From NCBI GenBank assembly GCA_937974195.1, contig CALJIC010000228.1, positions 39,239 to 103,238 on the forward strand: 64,000 nucleotides of DNA. Direction: 5' to 3'. Of this stretch, positions 11,941-19,524 are shown piece after piece. The notes under the pieces are model-generated. The model was given only the letters and a program-made list of their open reading frames with translations. It was not told where the DNA came from and did not search any database. Positions within the stretch are counted from its first letter, which is position 1. Every line of letters starts with the position of its first letter. Position numbers and translations under genes: made by a program. This stretch comes from an uncultured Roseiflexaceae bacterium (GTDB lineage Bacteria; Chloroflexota; Chloroflexia; Chloroflexales; Roseiflexaceae).

Positions 11941-13163
11941 GCAGCTGGCTGCTCCGCGCCCGATGTGTCGTGCGCCCGCGCCCGCTCGGGCGTGAAGCGC
12001 AGCACGATCGCGGCCGAGGCCAGCAGCACCAGCGCCGTCGCGATGAAGATCCCCGCCAGCCCGAACCACACCGCTACGCCGGCGCCGAGCAGCGGCGCAG
12101 CCGCCCGCGCCCCGGACGAGACCGAGTTGTCCAGCCCGAACACCACGCCCTCCTCGCCCTCCGCGGTGTAGCGCGTCAGCAGGGCGGAGATCGACGGGCC
12201 CATCCCGCCCGTGGCGGCGCCGGTGAGCGCCTGGAGCACCAGCAGCTGCCAGCCCTCGCGGACGAGGAACTGCGGCGCGTAGAACAGCGCGGCGACCAGC
12301 GTCGAGAAGAGCAGCACCTTCCGGTGGCCGAGCCGGTCGCCCAGGCGGCCGAGGTAGAGCGCGCTGGCGGTGCCGGCGGCCGACGAGGCGCCGACCACCA
12401 GGCCGGTGAAGCTGCTGACCGCGCCGCCGCGCAGCAGCGTCTCGACGAACAGCGGCAGCACCGGCAGCAGCATGTTCGGGCCGAGGAAGTTCAGGAAGCG
12501 CACCGTATAGGCGGCCGCCACCCCCGGCCGCGCCAGGATGCGCCGCCACTCGGAGAGGATGTTGGGCCGGCGCTGGCCGCGCGGCGGGCGGGTGAATGTC
12601 TCGTGGATCCCCAGGGTGACCAGCACGCCCGACACCAGCAGCAGCGCGGCGGTGATGATGAAGGCCATGCGGAAGCCGAGCGTGTCGGCCACCAGGCCGC
12701 CGATCAGCGGGCCTGCGGCGATGCCGGCCCACAGCCCGACCTGGAGCGTCCCCATGGCTTGGCCGACGCGCTCGCGCGGGGCCGAGGCGGCCACGAGGGC
12801 GTTGGTGGCCGAGATGGTCCCGGTGACGGCGCCCTGGATGGCGCGCAGCAGCGCGAGCTCCTCCGCCGAGCGCGCGAAGCCCATCAGCAGGATGATGATG
12901 GCGCCGCCGTACATGGCGCGCTCCACCATCGGCTTGCGGCCGTAGCGGTCGGCGAGCGTGCCCCAGATCGGCGAGGTGACCATCATGACGAGCGCCTGGC
13001 CGGCGTAGACCATGCCGCTCCAGAACTCCAGGCTAAGGCTCGTGCGCGTGCCGAGCTGGGTGATGTAGAGCGGCAGGAACGGGAAGAACATCCCGAACCC
13101 GATCGCCGAGACGAGCTGGGTGGCGAACAGGATATAGAGGGTGCGCTGCCACTTCTCCATCAT
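11913..13163 (-). CDS. MFS transporter, drug/metabolite exporter type
   Basis: This is a proton-driven major facilitator of about 416 aa with 12 predicted membrane helices. The signature between helices 2 and 3 is GTLADRYGRKP (DRxGRK type), and LGRLGDRLGHRKV is its counterpart in the second half, as in the DHA1 multidrug group. The substrate is unknown. Its position between lysZ and lysJ makes amino-acid or intermediate export possible, but this is inference. No ribosome site precedes the ATG. Instead a TACAAT box at 13169-13174 ends six bases before it, so the transcript may be leaderless from an internal promoter. The last dozen codons (after ARAHDTSGAE) run into a duplicated repeat and may not be functional sequence. 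Confidence 0.85.
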   Translation of the reverse strand: MMEKWQRTLYILFATQLVSAIGFGMFFPFLPLYITQLGTRTSLSLEFWSGMVYAGQALVMMVTSPIWGTLADRYGRKPMVERAMYGGAIIILLMGFARSAEELALLRAIQGAVTGTISATNALVAASAPRERVGQAMGTLQVGLWAGIAAGPLIGGLVADTLGFRMAFIITAALLLVSGVLVTLGIHETFTRPPRGQRRPNILSEWRRILARPGVAAAYTVRFLNFLGPNMLLPVLPLFVETLLRGGAVSSFTGLVVGASSAAGTASALYLGRLGDRLGHRKVLLFSTLVAALFYAPQFLVREGWQLLVLQALTGAATGGMGPSISALLTRYTAEGEEGVVFGLDNSVSSGARAAAPLLGAGVAVWFGLAGIFIATALVLLASAAIVLRFTPERARAHDTSGAEQPAAAPPDKVAG

Positions 13164-13168
13164 TGACG

Positions 13169-13220
13169 ATTGTAGACAGGCCTGCGCTCCGCGTGTGCGG
13201 TGCGGTAGCGCCCGTCTACA
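13169..13220 (-). promoter_or_regulatory. Candidate internal promoter and hairpin before the MFS gene
   Basis: TACAAT (minus strand, 13169-13174) ends so close to the ATG at 13163 that transcription would start on or next to it. The box overlaps one arm of an inverted repeat, TGTAGAC (13171-13177) with GTCTACA (13214-13220). No clear -35 hexamer is seen. Confidence 0.35.
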
Positions 13221-13229
13221 CTCCGCTTG

Positions 13230-14033
13230 TCAGCTGATGACCGTGCCCTCGCCCGCGAGCGCCCTCGTGACCGGCTGCGGCACGCGGGCGTCGCCGAGGA
13301 CCACGCGCGCGACGCCGGCCGCGAGCGCCTCGGACGCGCCGAGCACCTTCTTCTTCATGCGGCCCTGGGCGACGGGCAGGTACTCCTCGACGGCGTCGCG
13401 CGGGATGTGCCGGATGAGGCTCGACTCGTCCGGGAAGGCGCGCAGCAGGCCGGGGACGTTCGAGAGCAGCAGCAGCGCCTCGGCCTGCAGCGCGGCGGCG
13501 ATCGCCGCCGCGGCCCGGTCGCCGTCCACGTTGAGCGCCTCGCCGGCGAAGCTGCTGGCGAGCGGCGCGATCACCGGCAGCAGCCCCGCGCCGAGCAGCG
13601 CCCGCAGCAGACCGGCGTTGACCCGCTCGACGGTGCCGGTCCAGTCATCGCGCAGGATCCGCTGCCGGCCGCCCTCGACGATGCGGATCGCCTCCTTGCG
13701 CCGGCCCTCGAGGGTGCGGCCGTCCAGCCCGGAGATCCCGGCGGCGTTGACGCCCAGGCGCTGCAGGCGCTCGACGATGAGCTTGTTGACCTTGCCGGCG
13801 TAGGCCATCATGAAGATCTCCAGCGTGCGCCGGTCGGTGTAGCGGCTGGTGAAGCCCGAGGGCGAGGTGACGAAGCGCGGCGGGTGGCCGAGCGCCTCGG
13901 CCAGCTGGTTGGTCTCGTGCGAGCCGCCGTGCACGAGCACGATCTGCGCGCCCGAGCGGTGCAGCTCGGCGATGTCCGCGCACAGGGCGTCGTAGTCGAT
14001 CCCCGGGCCGCCGCCCACCTTCACTATTATCAT
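13230..14033 (-). CDS. lysZ: [LysW]-aminoadipate kinase
   Basis: This kinase phosphorylates the side-chain carboxylate of aminoadipate held on LysW. It is an amino-acid kinase of the ArgB fold with 267 aa. The N-terminus MIIVKVGGGPGIDYDALCAD has the KVGG phosphate loop typical of LysZ rather than the longer ArgB start. VLVHGGSHETNQLAEALG and AAGISGLDGRTLEG follow, then VNAGLLRALLGAGLLPVIAP, NVDGDRAAAAIA and MKKKVLGA. The ATG at 14033 has GGGAGAG at good spacing. The frame is open 80 codons further upstream only because it runs through a repeat. Substrate choice (lysine, arginine or both) cannot be read here. Confidence 0.92.
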   Translation of the reverse strand: MIIVKVGGGPGIDYDALCADIAELHRSGAQIVLVHGGSHETNQLAEALGHPPRFVTSPSGFTSRYTDRRTLEIFMMAYAGKVNKLIVERLQRLGVNAAGISGLDGRTLEGRRKEAIRIVEGGRQRILRDDWTGTVERVNAGLLRALLGAGLLPVIAPLASSFAGEALNVDGDRAAAAIAAALQAEALLLLSNVPGLLRAFPDESSLIRHIPRDAVEEYLPVAQGRMKKKVLGASEALAAGVARVVLGDARVPQPVTRALAGEGTVIS

Positions 14034-14095
14034 CGAAGTCTCTCCCTGCAGATTGAGATCTAGGTGGATGACATGACCGGCACGGTGGCTCTTCC

Positions 14096-14215
14096 GCACC
14101 CCGGAGCCCTTCTCCCGTCGCTCTGCAGCGAGTTCGCCGCCGCAGAGCGGCGAGAGAAAAAGGTTCTCGGAGGGCCGCAGGACCTCTGGACCTCCCCGCC
14201 GGAAGTCACCTGGTA
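14096..14215. repeat. Modular palindromic repeat, copy in the leader of lysZ
   Basis: It contains the hairpin around TCGCTCTGCAGCGA and CGCCGCAGAGCGGCGAG (from 14138), then AAAAAGG, GGAGGGCCGCAGG and GGACCTCCCC. It is nearly identical to 11616-11682. It lies between the candidate promoter at 14286 and the lysZ ATG, so it would be transcribed as part of the mRNA leader. Confidence 0.75.
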
Positions 14216-14285
14216 GGCCAGTAGCCCGCCGCAGCGCCGGCGGAGAGCCGCCCCAGTAAACCAACGGCCACCACACTGGTTCCGG

Positions 14286-14294
14286 ATTGTACCA
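14286..14294 (-). promoter_or_regulatory. Extended -10 promoter, probably for lysZ
   Basis: TGGTACAAT on the minus strand is an extended -10 element. It overlaps the codons just before the stop of the mscS-like gene and would start transcripts near 14279, about 245 bases before lysZ. Confidence 0.45.
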
Positions 14295-15332
14295 TCAGCC
14301 TTTCTTCTGGTCGGTGGGTATGGCGGGCGGGCGGGCGCCGAGTGGGATGAACAGCGCGATGTTCTCTTCGCGGAAGCGGCGGTGCAGGCGCTTGACGAAC
14401 TCGTGCGTGAGCTGGAACTGGTCGGTGAACTGCCTGGCGCGCATCACGACCGTGACGCCCACGCGCGTCTCGCTGAAGCCGCTGAAGCGCACGATCGGCT
14501 CGAACTCCGGCAGGCCGCCCTCGACCTCGCGCATCACCTCGCGCGCCACCTCGCGCGCCGCCGCCTCCACCTGGTCGAGGTCGCTGTCGTAGCTCACGCC
14601 GAACGACACCGGGACGGCCAGCTCGGGCGCCGGCAGCGAGTAGTTCGTCACGACGGCCGAGGCGACGGTCGCGTTCGGCACGATCACCATGTTGTTCGTG
14701 AGCGCCCGGATCGTCGTGTTGCGCCAGTTGATGTCGTGGACAAAGCCCTCCTCGCCGGTGGCGAGGCGCACGTAGTCGCCGAGCCGGATCTTGTTCGAGA
14801 CGATGATGTAGATCCCGGCGAAGATGTTCGAGAGCGTGTCCTGCAGCGCGAGCGCCACCGCCAGGCCGCCGATGCCGAGCGTGGTCAGGACGGGCGTGAT
14901 CGGCACGCCGATCGACTGCAGCACCACCAGCCCGCCGATCGAGCCGACCAGGATGCGGGTCAGGTTGGTGAAGATCGTCGTCGAGGCGAGCACGCCGTCG
15001 TGGCGCCGGAAGTAGGCGCCGACCAGCCGGGCGACGATCTTCATCACCACCCAGGTGAACGAGACGATCAGGTTAATGCGCAGGAAGTGGCTGATAAAAT
15101 CCTCGACCTCCGGGCCGAGCTCCACCGTCCGCAGCGCCGCGAAGATCCCGATGATCACGAACCACAGCAGCACCGCGCCCTGCAGCCCGTGTGCGACGAT
15201 GTCGTCGCCCTCGGTGCGCGTGTGCGCCGCCAGCCCGCGGAGCCGCACCAGGATGACCCGCTCGAAGATCAGCCCGGCCACTGCGCTGCCGATGATGATC
15301 GCATACGGTGTGACCAGCGCGCTCCAGCTCAC
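14295..15332 (-). CDS. Small-conductance mechanosensitive channel (MscS family)
   Basis: This is a membrane channel that relieves osmotic pressure. The protein has 345 aa with several N-terminal membrane helices (about residues 5-145), then the pore-lining TM3 region LTTLGIGGLAVALALQDTLSNIFAG. The beta domain contains IRLGDYVRLATGEEGFVHDINWRNTTIR and VIVPNATVASAVVTNYS, both classic MscS landmarks. The start codon is GTG and overlaps the upstream homocitrate synthase stop as GTGA, so the two are translationally coupled. Why a mechanosensitive channel sits inside a lysine cluster is unclear; some MscS relatives export amino acids such as glutamate (established for the Corynebacterium homologue). 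Confidence 0.92.
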   Translation of the reverse strand: MSWSALVTPYAIIIGSAVAGLIFERVILVRLRGLAAHTRTEGDDIVAHGLQGAVLLWFVIIGIFAALRTVELGPEVEDFISHFLRINLIVSFTWVVMKIVARLVGAYFRRHDGVLASTTIFTNLTRILVGSIGGLVVLQSIGVPITPVLTTLGIGGLAVALALQDTLSNIFAGIYIIVSNKIRLGDYVRLATGEEGFVHDINWRNTTIRALTNNMVIVPNATVASAVVTNYSLPAPELAVPVSFGVSYDSDLDQVEAAAREVAREVMREVEGGLPEFEPIVRFSGFSETRVGVTVVMRARQFTDQFQLTHEFVKRLHRRFREENIALFIPLGARPPAIPTDQKKG

Positions 15333-16855
15333 GGGTCCCTCTCCGTGTAGAACAGACGCACGATCTCCATCGCCTCGTGGTGGGTGAGCCCGCTGCGGCG
15401 GATGCTCTCGCAGCGGATGATCCGCGCCACCAGCTCGTCCACCGCAGTCTCGCGCAGGGGCGCGCTGAAGTCAAATTCGGCGGCCTCCTCCAGGTGCGCG
15501 GTGCGGCGGCGGATCTCCTCGGCCGGTCGCAGCGTCAGCCCCTCGCGCTCGCGCCAGTAGCGCACGTTGCTCTTGCCGCAGCCGAAGCAGGCCAGCGCCG
15601 GCACGCGCAGCGGCATGTCGTAGGGCGGGAGCGCGCCGGCGTAGGCGCTGTTGCCGCGGTCCACCGCCTCCTGGCCGCGCGCGCCAGAGGCCAGCGCCAG
15701 CCGGTAGGCGCGGTGGGTCGTGTCGGCGTGGACGCCGGAGCCGTCGAACTCGGTGTTGGCCGAGAACGGGCTGCGGTCGAACACGAAGCCGATGCGCGCC
15801 AGGATGCGGTAGAAGAAGGCGTCCATGTCGCGGTAGCGGTTGACGAACAGCGTGCCGTCCGGCAGGCGGCCGAGCGCCTCGCGCACGGCGAGCCGGATCT
15901 GCTCCATCTTGTGCGGGTAGAGCAGGATGAGCCGCCGGTAGATCGCCTCGAGCAGCGAGCTGAGGCCGATCGTGCCGTTGCGCTCGCCGATGCCGAGGAT
16001 CGAGAGATCCGGCAGCATCCGCAGCCCCATGCGCATGCAGAGCAGCAGCACGTCCACGTACATCCGGTCGGCGTTGCCGGTGTCGTTGTGGATGTGGCAC
16101 TCGAGGAAGTCGAAGCCGATCCCGACCTGCTGCAGCACGGCGATGCGCTCGCCGACCTGCTCGAGGGTCGAGATGCCGACCGAGTCGGGGATGCCGATCC
16201 CGTCGACGCGCAGGCCGCCGGGGAAGGGCGCCTCGCGCAGCGCCCGCGCCAGGTGGGCGTAGAAGCCGGCGAAGTCCTCCAGCGTGGTGCGGAAGGCGTC
16301 CTCGGTGCTGATGCGCACGCAGCTGAAGCCGAGCTCGCGCGCCAGGCGGATGGCCTCGAAGGCCTTCCCGGCGATCTGCTCGACCGTCACGCCCGCGGTG
16401 GCCTGCTTGATCCGGCTGGCGCCGATATACAGGTGGATGCGCCGGAAGCCGGACTCGTGGGCGGCGTAGACGTCGTCTGCGGCGCAGCGGGCGTGGGCGG
16501 CGAACTCGACCGACAGCCCCTCGCGGCGGGCGCGCTCGATCAGCTGCCGGTTGAGCGCCTGACCGGGGCGGTTCGCCGGGTAGGCGGGCAGCTCCACCAC
16601 CCCGATGCCGAGCGAGTCCACGAAGCGCACTGTCTCCCAGCACTCCTCGGGCGTGAGGTGGAAGCCCTGGAGCGTGCCGTCGGGGCACTCGCCGACCGCC
16701 TGCAGCGACTCGCGGATGCTGAAGACGCCGAAGCGCTGGGCGCGCAGGTAGCCGAACAGCGCGAACAGCTCGGCCGCCTCGCGGTACTGCGGGTGGGCCG
16801 GGTTCTCGTCATCGAGGAAGGGGGGAGCCGTTTCGAAGAGCGTGTTGGTGATCAT
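15329..16855 (-). CDS. Homocitrate synthase-like enzyme (HMGL family) with C-terminal extension
   Basis: This is the likely first step of the aminoadipate pathway: condensation of 2-oxoglutarate with acetyl-CoA. The TIM-barrel signatures are SIRESLQ (the R-E pair of homocitrate synthases, where isopropylmalate synthases have R-D), LECHIHNDTGNA (metal histidines) and GIGERNGTIGLSSLLEAIY, which is typical of homocitrate synthase. At 508 aa it is longer than usual: after about residue 400 there is an extra region with CFGCGKSN and a helical charged tail. There is no LeuA-type regulatory domain that I can recognise. No ribosome site is obvious before the ATG at 16855. It follows lysY by 78 bases and overlaps mscS. 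Another HMGL-family acyltransferase is the main alternative. Confidence 0.8.
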   Translation of the reverse strand: MITNTLFETAPPFLDDENPAHPQYREAAELFALFGYLRAQRFGVFSIRESLQAVGECPDGTLQGFHLTPEECWETVRFVDSLGIGVVELPAYPANRPGQALNRQLIERARREGLSVEFAAHARCAADDVYAAHESGFRRIHLYIGASRIKQATAGVTVEQIAGKAFEAIRLARELGFSCVRISTEDAFRTTLEDFAGFYAHLARALREAPFPGGLRVDGIGIPDSVGISTLEQVGERIAVLQQVGIGFDFLECHIHNDTGNADRMYVDVLLLCMRMGLRMLPDLSILGIGERNGTIGLSSLLEAIYRRLILLYPHKMEQIRLAVREALGRLPDGTLFVNRYRDMDAFFYRILARIGFVFDRSPFSANTEFDGSGVHADTTHRAYRLALASGARGQEAVDRGNSAYAGALPPYDMPLRVPALACFGCGKSNVRYWREREGLTLRPAEEIRRRTAHLEEAAEFDFSAPLRETAVDELVARIIRCESIRRSGLTHHEAMEIVRLFYTERDP

Positions 16856-16933
16856 CTGTTCATAGCTTATCGTGAGCCGTAGCCAGCGCCAGGGGCGGCG
16901 GGGCGGTGCGCCCTGCCCACTGCGCGCCGGCCG

Positions 16934-17980
16934 CTAGATCGGGTGCAGCCCCGGAAACTCCAGCCCGGCCGTCTCCTCGAAGCCGCACATCAGGTTCATG
17001 CACTGCACTGCGGTTCCGGCGGCGCCCTTCATCAGGTTGTCGATCGCGCAGATGCTCACGACGCGCCCGGTGGCCTCGTCCAGCGCGAAGCCGACGTCGG
17101 CGTAGTTCGTGCCGGCGAGGATCTTCGGCTCGGGCAGCCGGTAGGTGCCCTGCCGCTCGCGCACGATCCGCACGAACGGCTCCTGGCCGTAGGCGGCGCG
17201 GTAGGCGCGCCACAGGTCCTTCTCGGCCAGCGCGTGGGGCGCGAAGACGTGGGCGGTGGCGAGCGCGCCGCGCACCAGCTCGACGCTGGTGATCGAGAGG
17301 TGGACGCGCTCCAGCCCGAGCTCCTGCTGGATCTCGGCGGTGTGGCGGTGGCCCACCGGCGCGAACGACCGCACCGCGCCCGCCCGCTCCGGGTGGTGCG
17401 AGGAGGCCCCCGGCTGGGCCCCGCCCTCCGACGAGCCGACCTTCACCTCCACCACCACGTCGCGCGCGGCGTCCACCAGCCCGGCGCGCACCAGCGGGAG
17501 CAGCGCCAGGTTCGCGGCCGTCGCGTTGCAGCCGACCCCGCTGACGTAGCTGGCCGCGCGGATCGCCTCGCGCTGCAGCTCGGGCAGGCCGTAGACGAAG
17601 CGCGCGAGCCACTCGGGCGCCGGGTGCTCCTCGCCGTACCAGCGCCGGTAGGCGTCCGGGTCACGCAGGCGGAAGTCGGCCGAGCAGTCCACGATCTTCG
17701 GCGCCAGCCCGGCGAAGCGCTCGATGCTCGCGGCCGCCTCGCCGTGGGGCAGCGCCAGGAAGAGCACGTCGCAGGGCTGGAGCTGGTCGCGCGTGGTGAA
17801 CTGCAGGGGCGCGCCGGCCACGCGGATGCCGCGCAGGTTCGGGTGCGCGCTGGTCACCGGCTTGCCGGCCAGGCGCTCGGAGGTGACCTGGGCCACCTCT
17901 ACGTGCGGGTGGAACAGCAGCAGCCGCAGCAGCTCGCCGCCCACGTAGCCTGACCCGCCGACGATGGATGCTCTGAGCAT
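16934..17980 (-). CDS. lysY: [LysW]-aminoadipate-6-phosphate reductase
   Basis: This NADPH-dependent reductase converts the LysW-bound aminoadipyl phosphate to the semialdehyde. It is an ArgC-family protein of 348 aa. The N-terminal dinucleotide-binding site is SIVGGSGYVGGELLRLL. The catalytic cysteine is in SYVSGVGCNATAANLALLPL. KVGSSEGGAQPG and HRHTAEIQQEL follow, with catalytic His in the latter. The start at 17980 is fixed by AAGGAG upstream; the earlier ATG at 18007 falls within the heptamer-repeat region. Downstream on the operon is the homocitrate synthase. Confidence 0.93.
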   Translation of the reverse strand: MLRASIVGGSGYVGGELLRLLLFHPHVEVAQVTSERLAGKPVTSAHPNLRGIRVAGAPLQFTTRDQLQPCDVLFLALPHGEAAASIERFAGLAPKIVDCSADFRLRDPDAYRRWYGEEHPAPEWLARFVYGLPELQREAIRAASYVSGVGCNATAANLALLPLVRAGLVDAARDVVVEVKVGSSEGGAQPGASSHHPERAGAVRSFAPVGHRHTAEIQQELGLERVHLSITSVELVRGALATAHVFAPHALAEKDLWRAYRAAYGQEPFVRIVRERQGTYRLPEPKILAGTNYADVGFALDEATGRVVSICAIDNLMKGAAGTAVQCMNLMCGFEETAGLEFPGLHPI

Positions 17981-18371
17981 GTATCTCCTTCTCCTCGTTA
18001 GAACCAAGAACTGAGAACCGAGAACCTAAGAACCGAGAACCAAGAACCAAGAACTTAGAACTCAGGGCCGCAGTTCTCCGTCCTCAGTCTCTGTTCTCCG
18101 CCTTCGGTCTCAGTCTGCACCTCGATTCTGGTTCTGGGTTCTCCGACCTCGGTTCTTGGTTCCGGGTTCTCCGCCCTCGGTTCTGGGTTCTGGGTTCTCC
18201 GCCCTCGGTTCTGGGTTGCGGGTTCTCCGCCCTCGGTTCTGGGTTCTGGGTTCTAGGTTCTCCGCCCTCGGTTCTGGGTTCTGGGTTCTGGGTTCTGGGT
18301 TCTCCGACCTCGGTTCTTGGTTCTAGGTTCTCCGCCCTCGGTTCTGGTTCTTGGTTCTTGGTTCTTGGTTC
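17981..18371. repeat. Heptamer tandem-repeat region between lysX and lysY
   Basis: From 18126 to 18373 the plus strand is a nearly strict 7-bp array of GGTTCTG, GGTTCTT, GGTTCTC and, at intervals, CGCCCTC. From 18001 to 18063 the opposite strand motif AAGAACC/GAGAACC is arrayed, so the two ends are inverted and could pair into one very long hairpin of about 370 bases. There is no ORF or promoter. It separates two genes of one pathway and would lie in the intercistronic mRNA. Confidence 0.9.
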
Positions 18372-19217
18372 TCATTTGCGCGCAGCAGCCAGCGTGTAGT
18401 CCACGATTCGCGCCGGGATGTTAACGCCGGTGGGCGCGATGCTGTTGCGGAACTCCATGGTGTAGTTGACCTCGTTCACCAGCAGCCGGCCGTCGCCGGT
18501 CTCGAACAGGTCGATCGCCACCACGCCGCCGCCCACCGCGTGCGCCGCGCCGATGCAGATGTCCGCGAGCGCCGGTGTGACCGGGCAGACGCTGGCCTGG
18601 CCGCCGCGCGCCGTGTTGGTGATCCAGTGCTCGCTGGTGCGGTAGATCGCGCAGATGCACTCGTCGCCCACCACGAAGGCGCGGATGTCGCGGCCGCCCG
18701 GCTTGGGCACGTACTCCTGGATGTAGAAGATCGAGTGGTGGTACGAGCCGAGGATCTCCTTGTGCTCCAGCAGCGCCTCGGCCGCCTCGCGGTCGTTCAC
18801 CTTGGCGATCAGCCGGCCCCACGAGCCGATCGCCGGCTTGAGCACCACCGGGTAGCCCAGCTCCTCGATCGCCCGCAGCGCCGACGCCGGCGTGAAGGCC
18901 ATGCGGGTGCGCGGGGTCGGGATGCCGTGCTTGATCAGCGCCTGGGTGGTCTTGAACTTGTCGCCGCAGATGTCCGCGACCGCGGCGGTGTTCACCGTCG
19001 GCACGCCGGCGTCGTTGAGCGCCTTGAGGGCGTAGAGCGCCCGCGAGTGGTGGATCGAGCGCTCCAGCACCACGTCGTACGGGTAGCGCCCGGCGTTCAG
19101 GTCGAAGATCACCTCGTCGTCGTCGATCCTGACGTAGTCGATGCCGCGGCGCTCCAGCTCGGCGAAGATCAGCTTCTCCTCGACGCGGATGCGCGAGCAG
19201 AGGACTCCGATTCTCAT
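18372..19217 (-). CDS. lysX: Lysine biosynthesis ligase LysX (LysW-aminoadipate ligase)
   Basis: This ATP-grasp ligase joins aminoadipate to the C-terminal glutamate of LysW. It has 281 aa, the normal length. Landmarks are RIGVLCSRIRVEEKLI at the start, VVLERSIHHSRALYAL, the ATP-grasp segments VVLKPAIGSWGRLIAKV and YIQEYVPKPGGRDIRAFVVG, and the C-terminal LLVNEVNYTMEFRNSIAPTG. The TMEFRN string is typical of LysX rather than RimK. AGGAAAGGA precedes the ATG. It lies 42 bases after its carrier lysW. Downstream is the heptamer repeat region. Confidence 0.95.
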   Translation of the reverse strand: MRIGVLCSRIRVEEKLIFAELERRGIDYVRIDDDEVIFDLNAGRYPYDVVLERSIHHSRALYALKALNDAGVPTVNTAAVADICGDKFKTTQALIKHGIPTPRTRMAFTPASALRAIEELGYPVVLKPAIGSWGRLIAKVNDREAAEALLEHKEILGSYHHSIFYIQEYVPKPGGRDIRAFVVGDECICAIYRTSEHWITNTARGGQASVCPVTPALADICIGAAHAVGGGVVAIDLFETGDGRLLVNEVNYTMEFRNSIAPTGVNIPARIVDYTLAAARK

Positions 19218-19259
19218 CTCTGTTCCTTTCCTGCGAGTGGCCCGCGGCCGGCCGCCGCG

Positions 19260-19427
19260 CTACTCGCCCCAGTCCTCTCCCACCTCCGGCGCCAGCGTCA
19301 GCGTCAGCGGGCTCAGGCTCGCGACCTCGAGCTCGACGGCGCAGTCCGGGCAGGTGATGATCTCGCCCTCGACGGTGTCGGCGGGCAGGGTGACCTGGGC
19401 GTCGCACTCCGGGCAGTTGGCGGTCAT
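19260..19427 (-). CDS. lysW: Amino-group carrier protein LysW
   Basis: This 55-residue acidic carrier protects the amino group of aminoadipate during lysine synthesis. Two cysteine pairs, CPEC (5-8) and CPDC (26-29), form a zinc knuckle. The C-terminus is exactly EDWGE (51-55), the conserved tail whose last glutamate is the attachment point. AGGAGG lies 8 bases before the ATG. It is followed by lysX 42 bases later and preceded by homoisocitrate dehydrogenase. Its identity anchors the pathway assignment of the whole cluster. Confidence 0.97.
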   Translation of the reverse strand: MTANCPECDAQVTLPADTVEGEIITCPDCAVELEVASLSPLTLTLAPEVGEDWGE

Positions 19428-19524
19428 TGTCGGTTCCTCCTGATTTCACGCGATGCGTTACAGACTACGGGTTCCTATCGATACGGTCGGTGTTGCGCTT
19501 CAGTGAGCGGGCCGGCGCGGGGCG

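Noticed and set aside
13227..14063. Plus-strand frame opposite lysZ
   Set aside because: It is a shadow; the minus-strand LysZ motifs and ribosome site are unambiguous.
18126..18373. CRISPR array
   Set aside because: The units are 7 bp with no spacers of unique sequence, and no cas gene is near.
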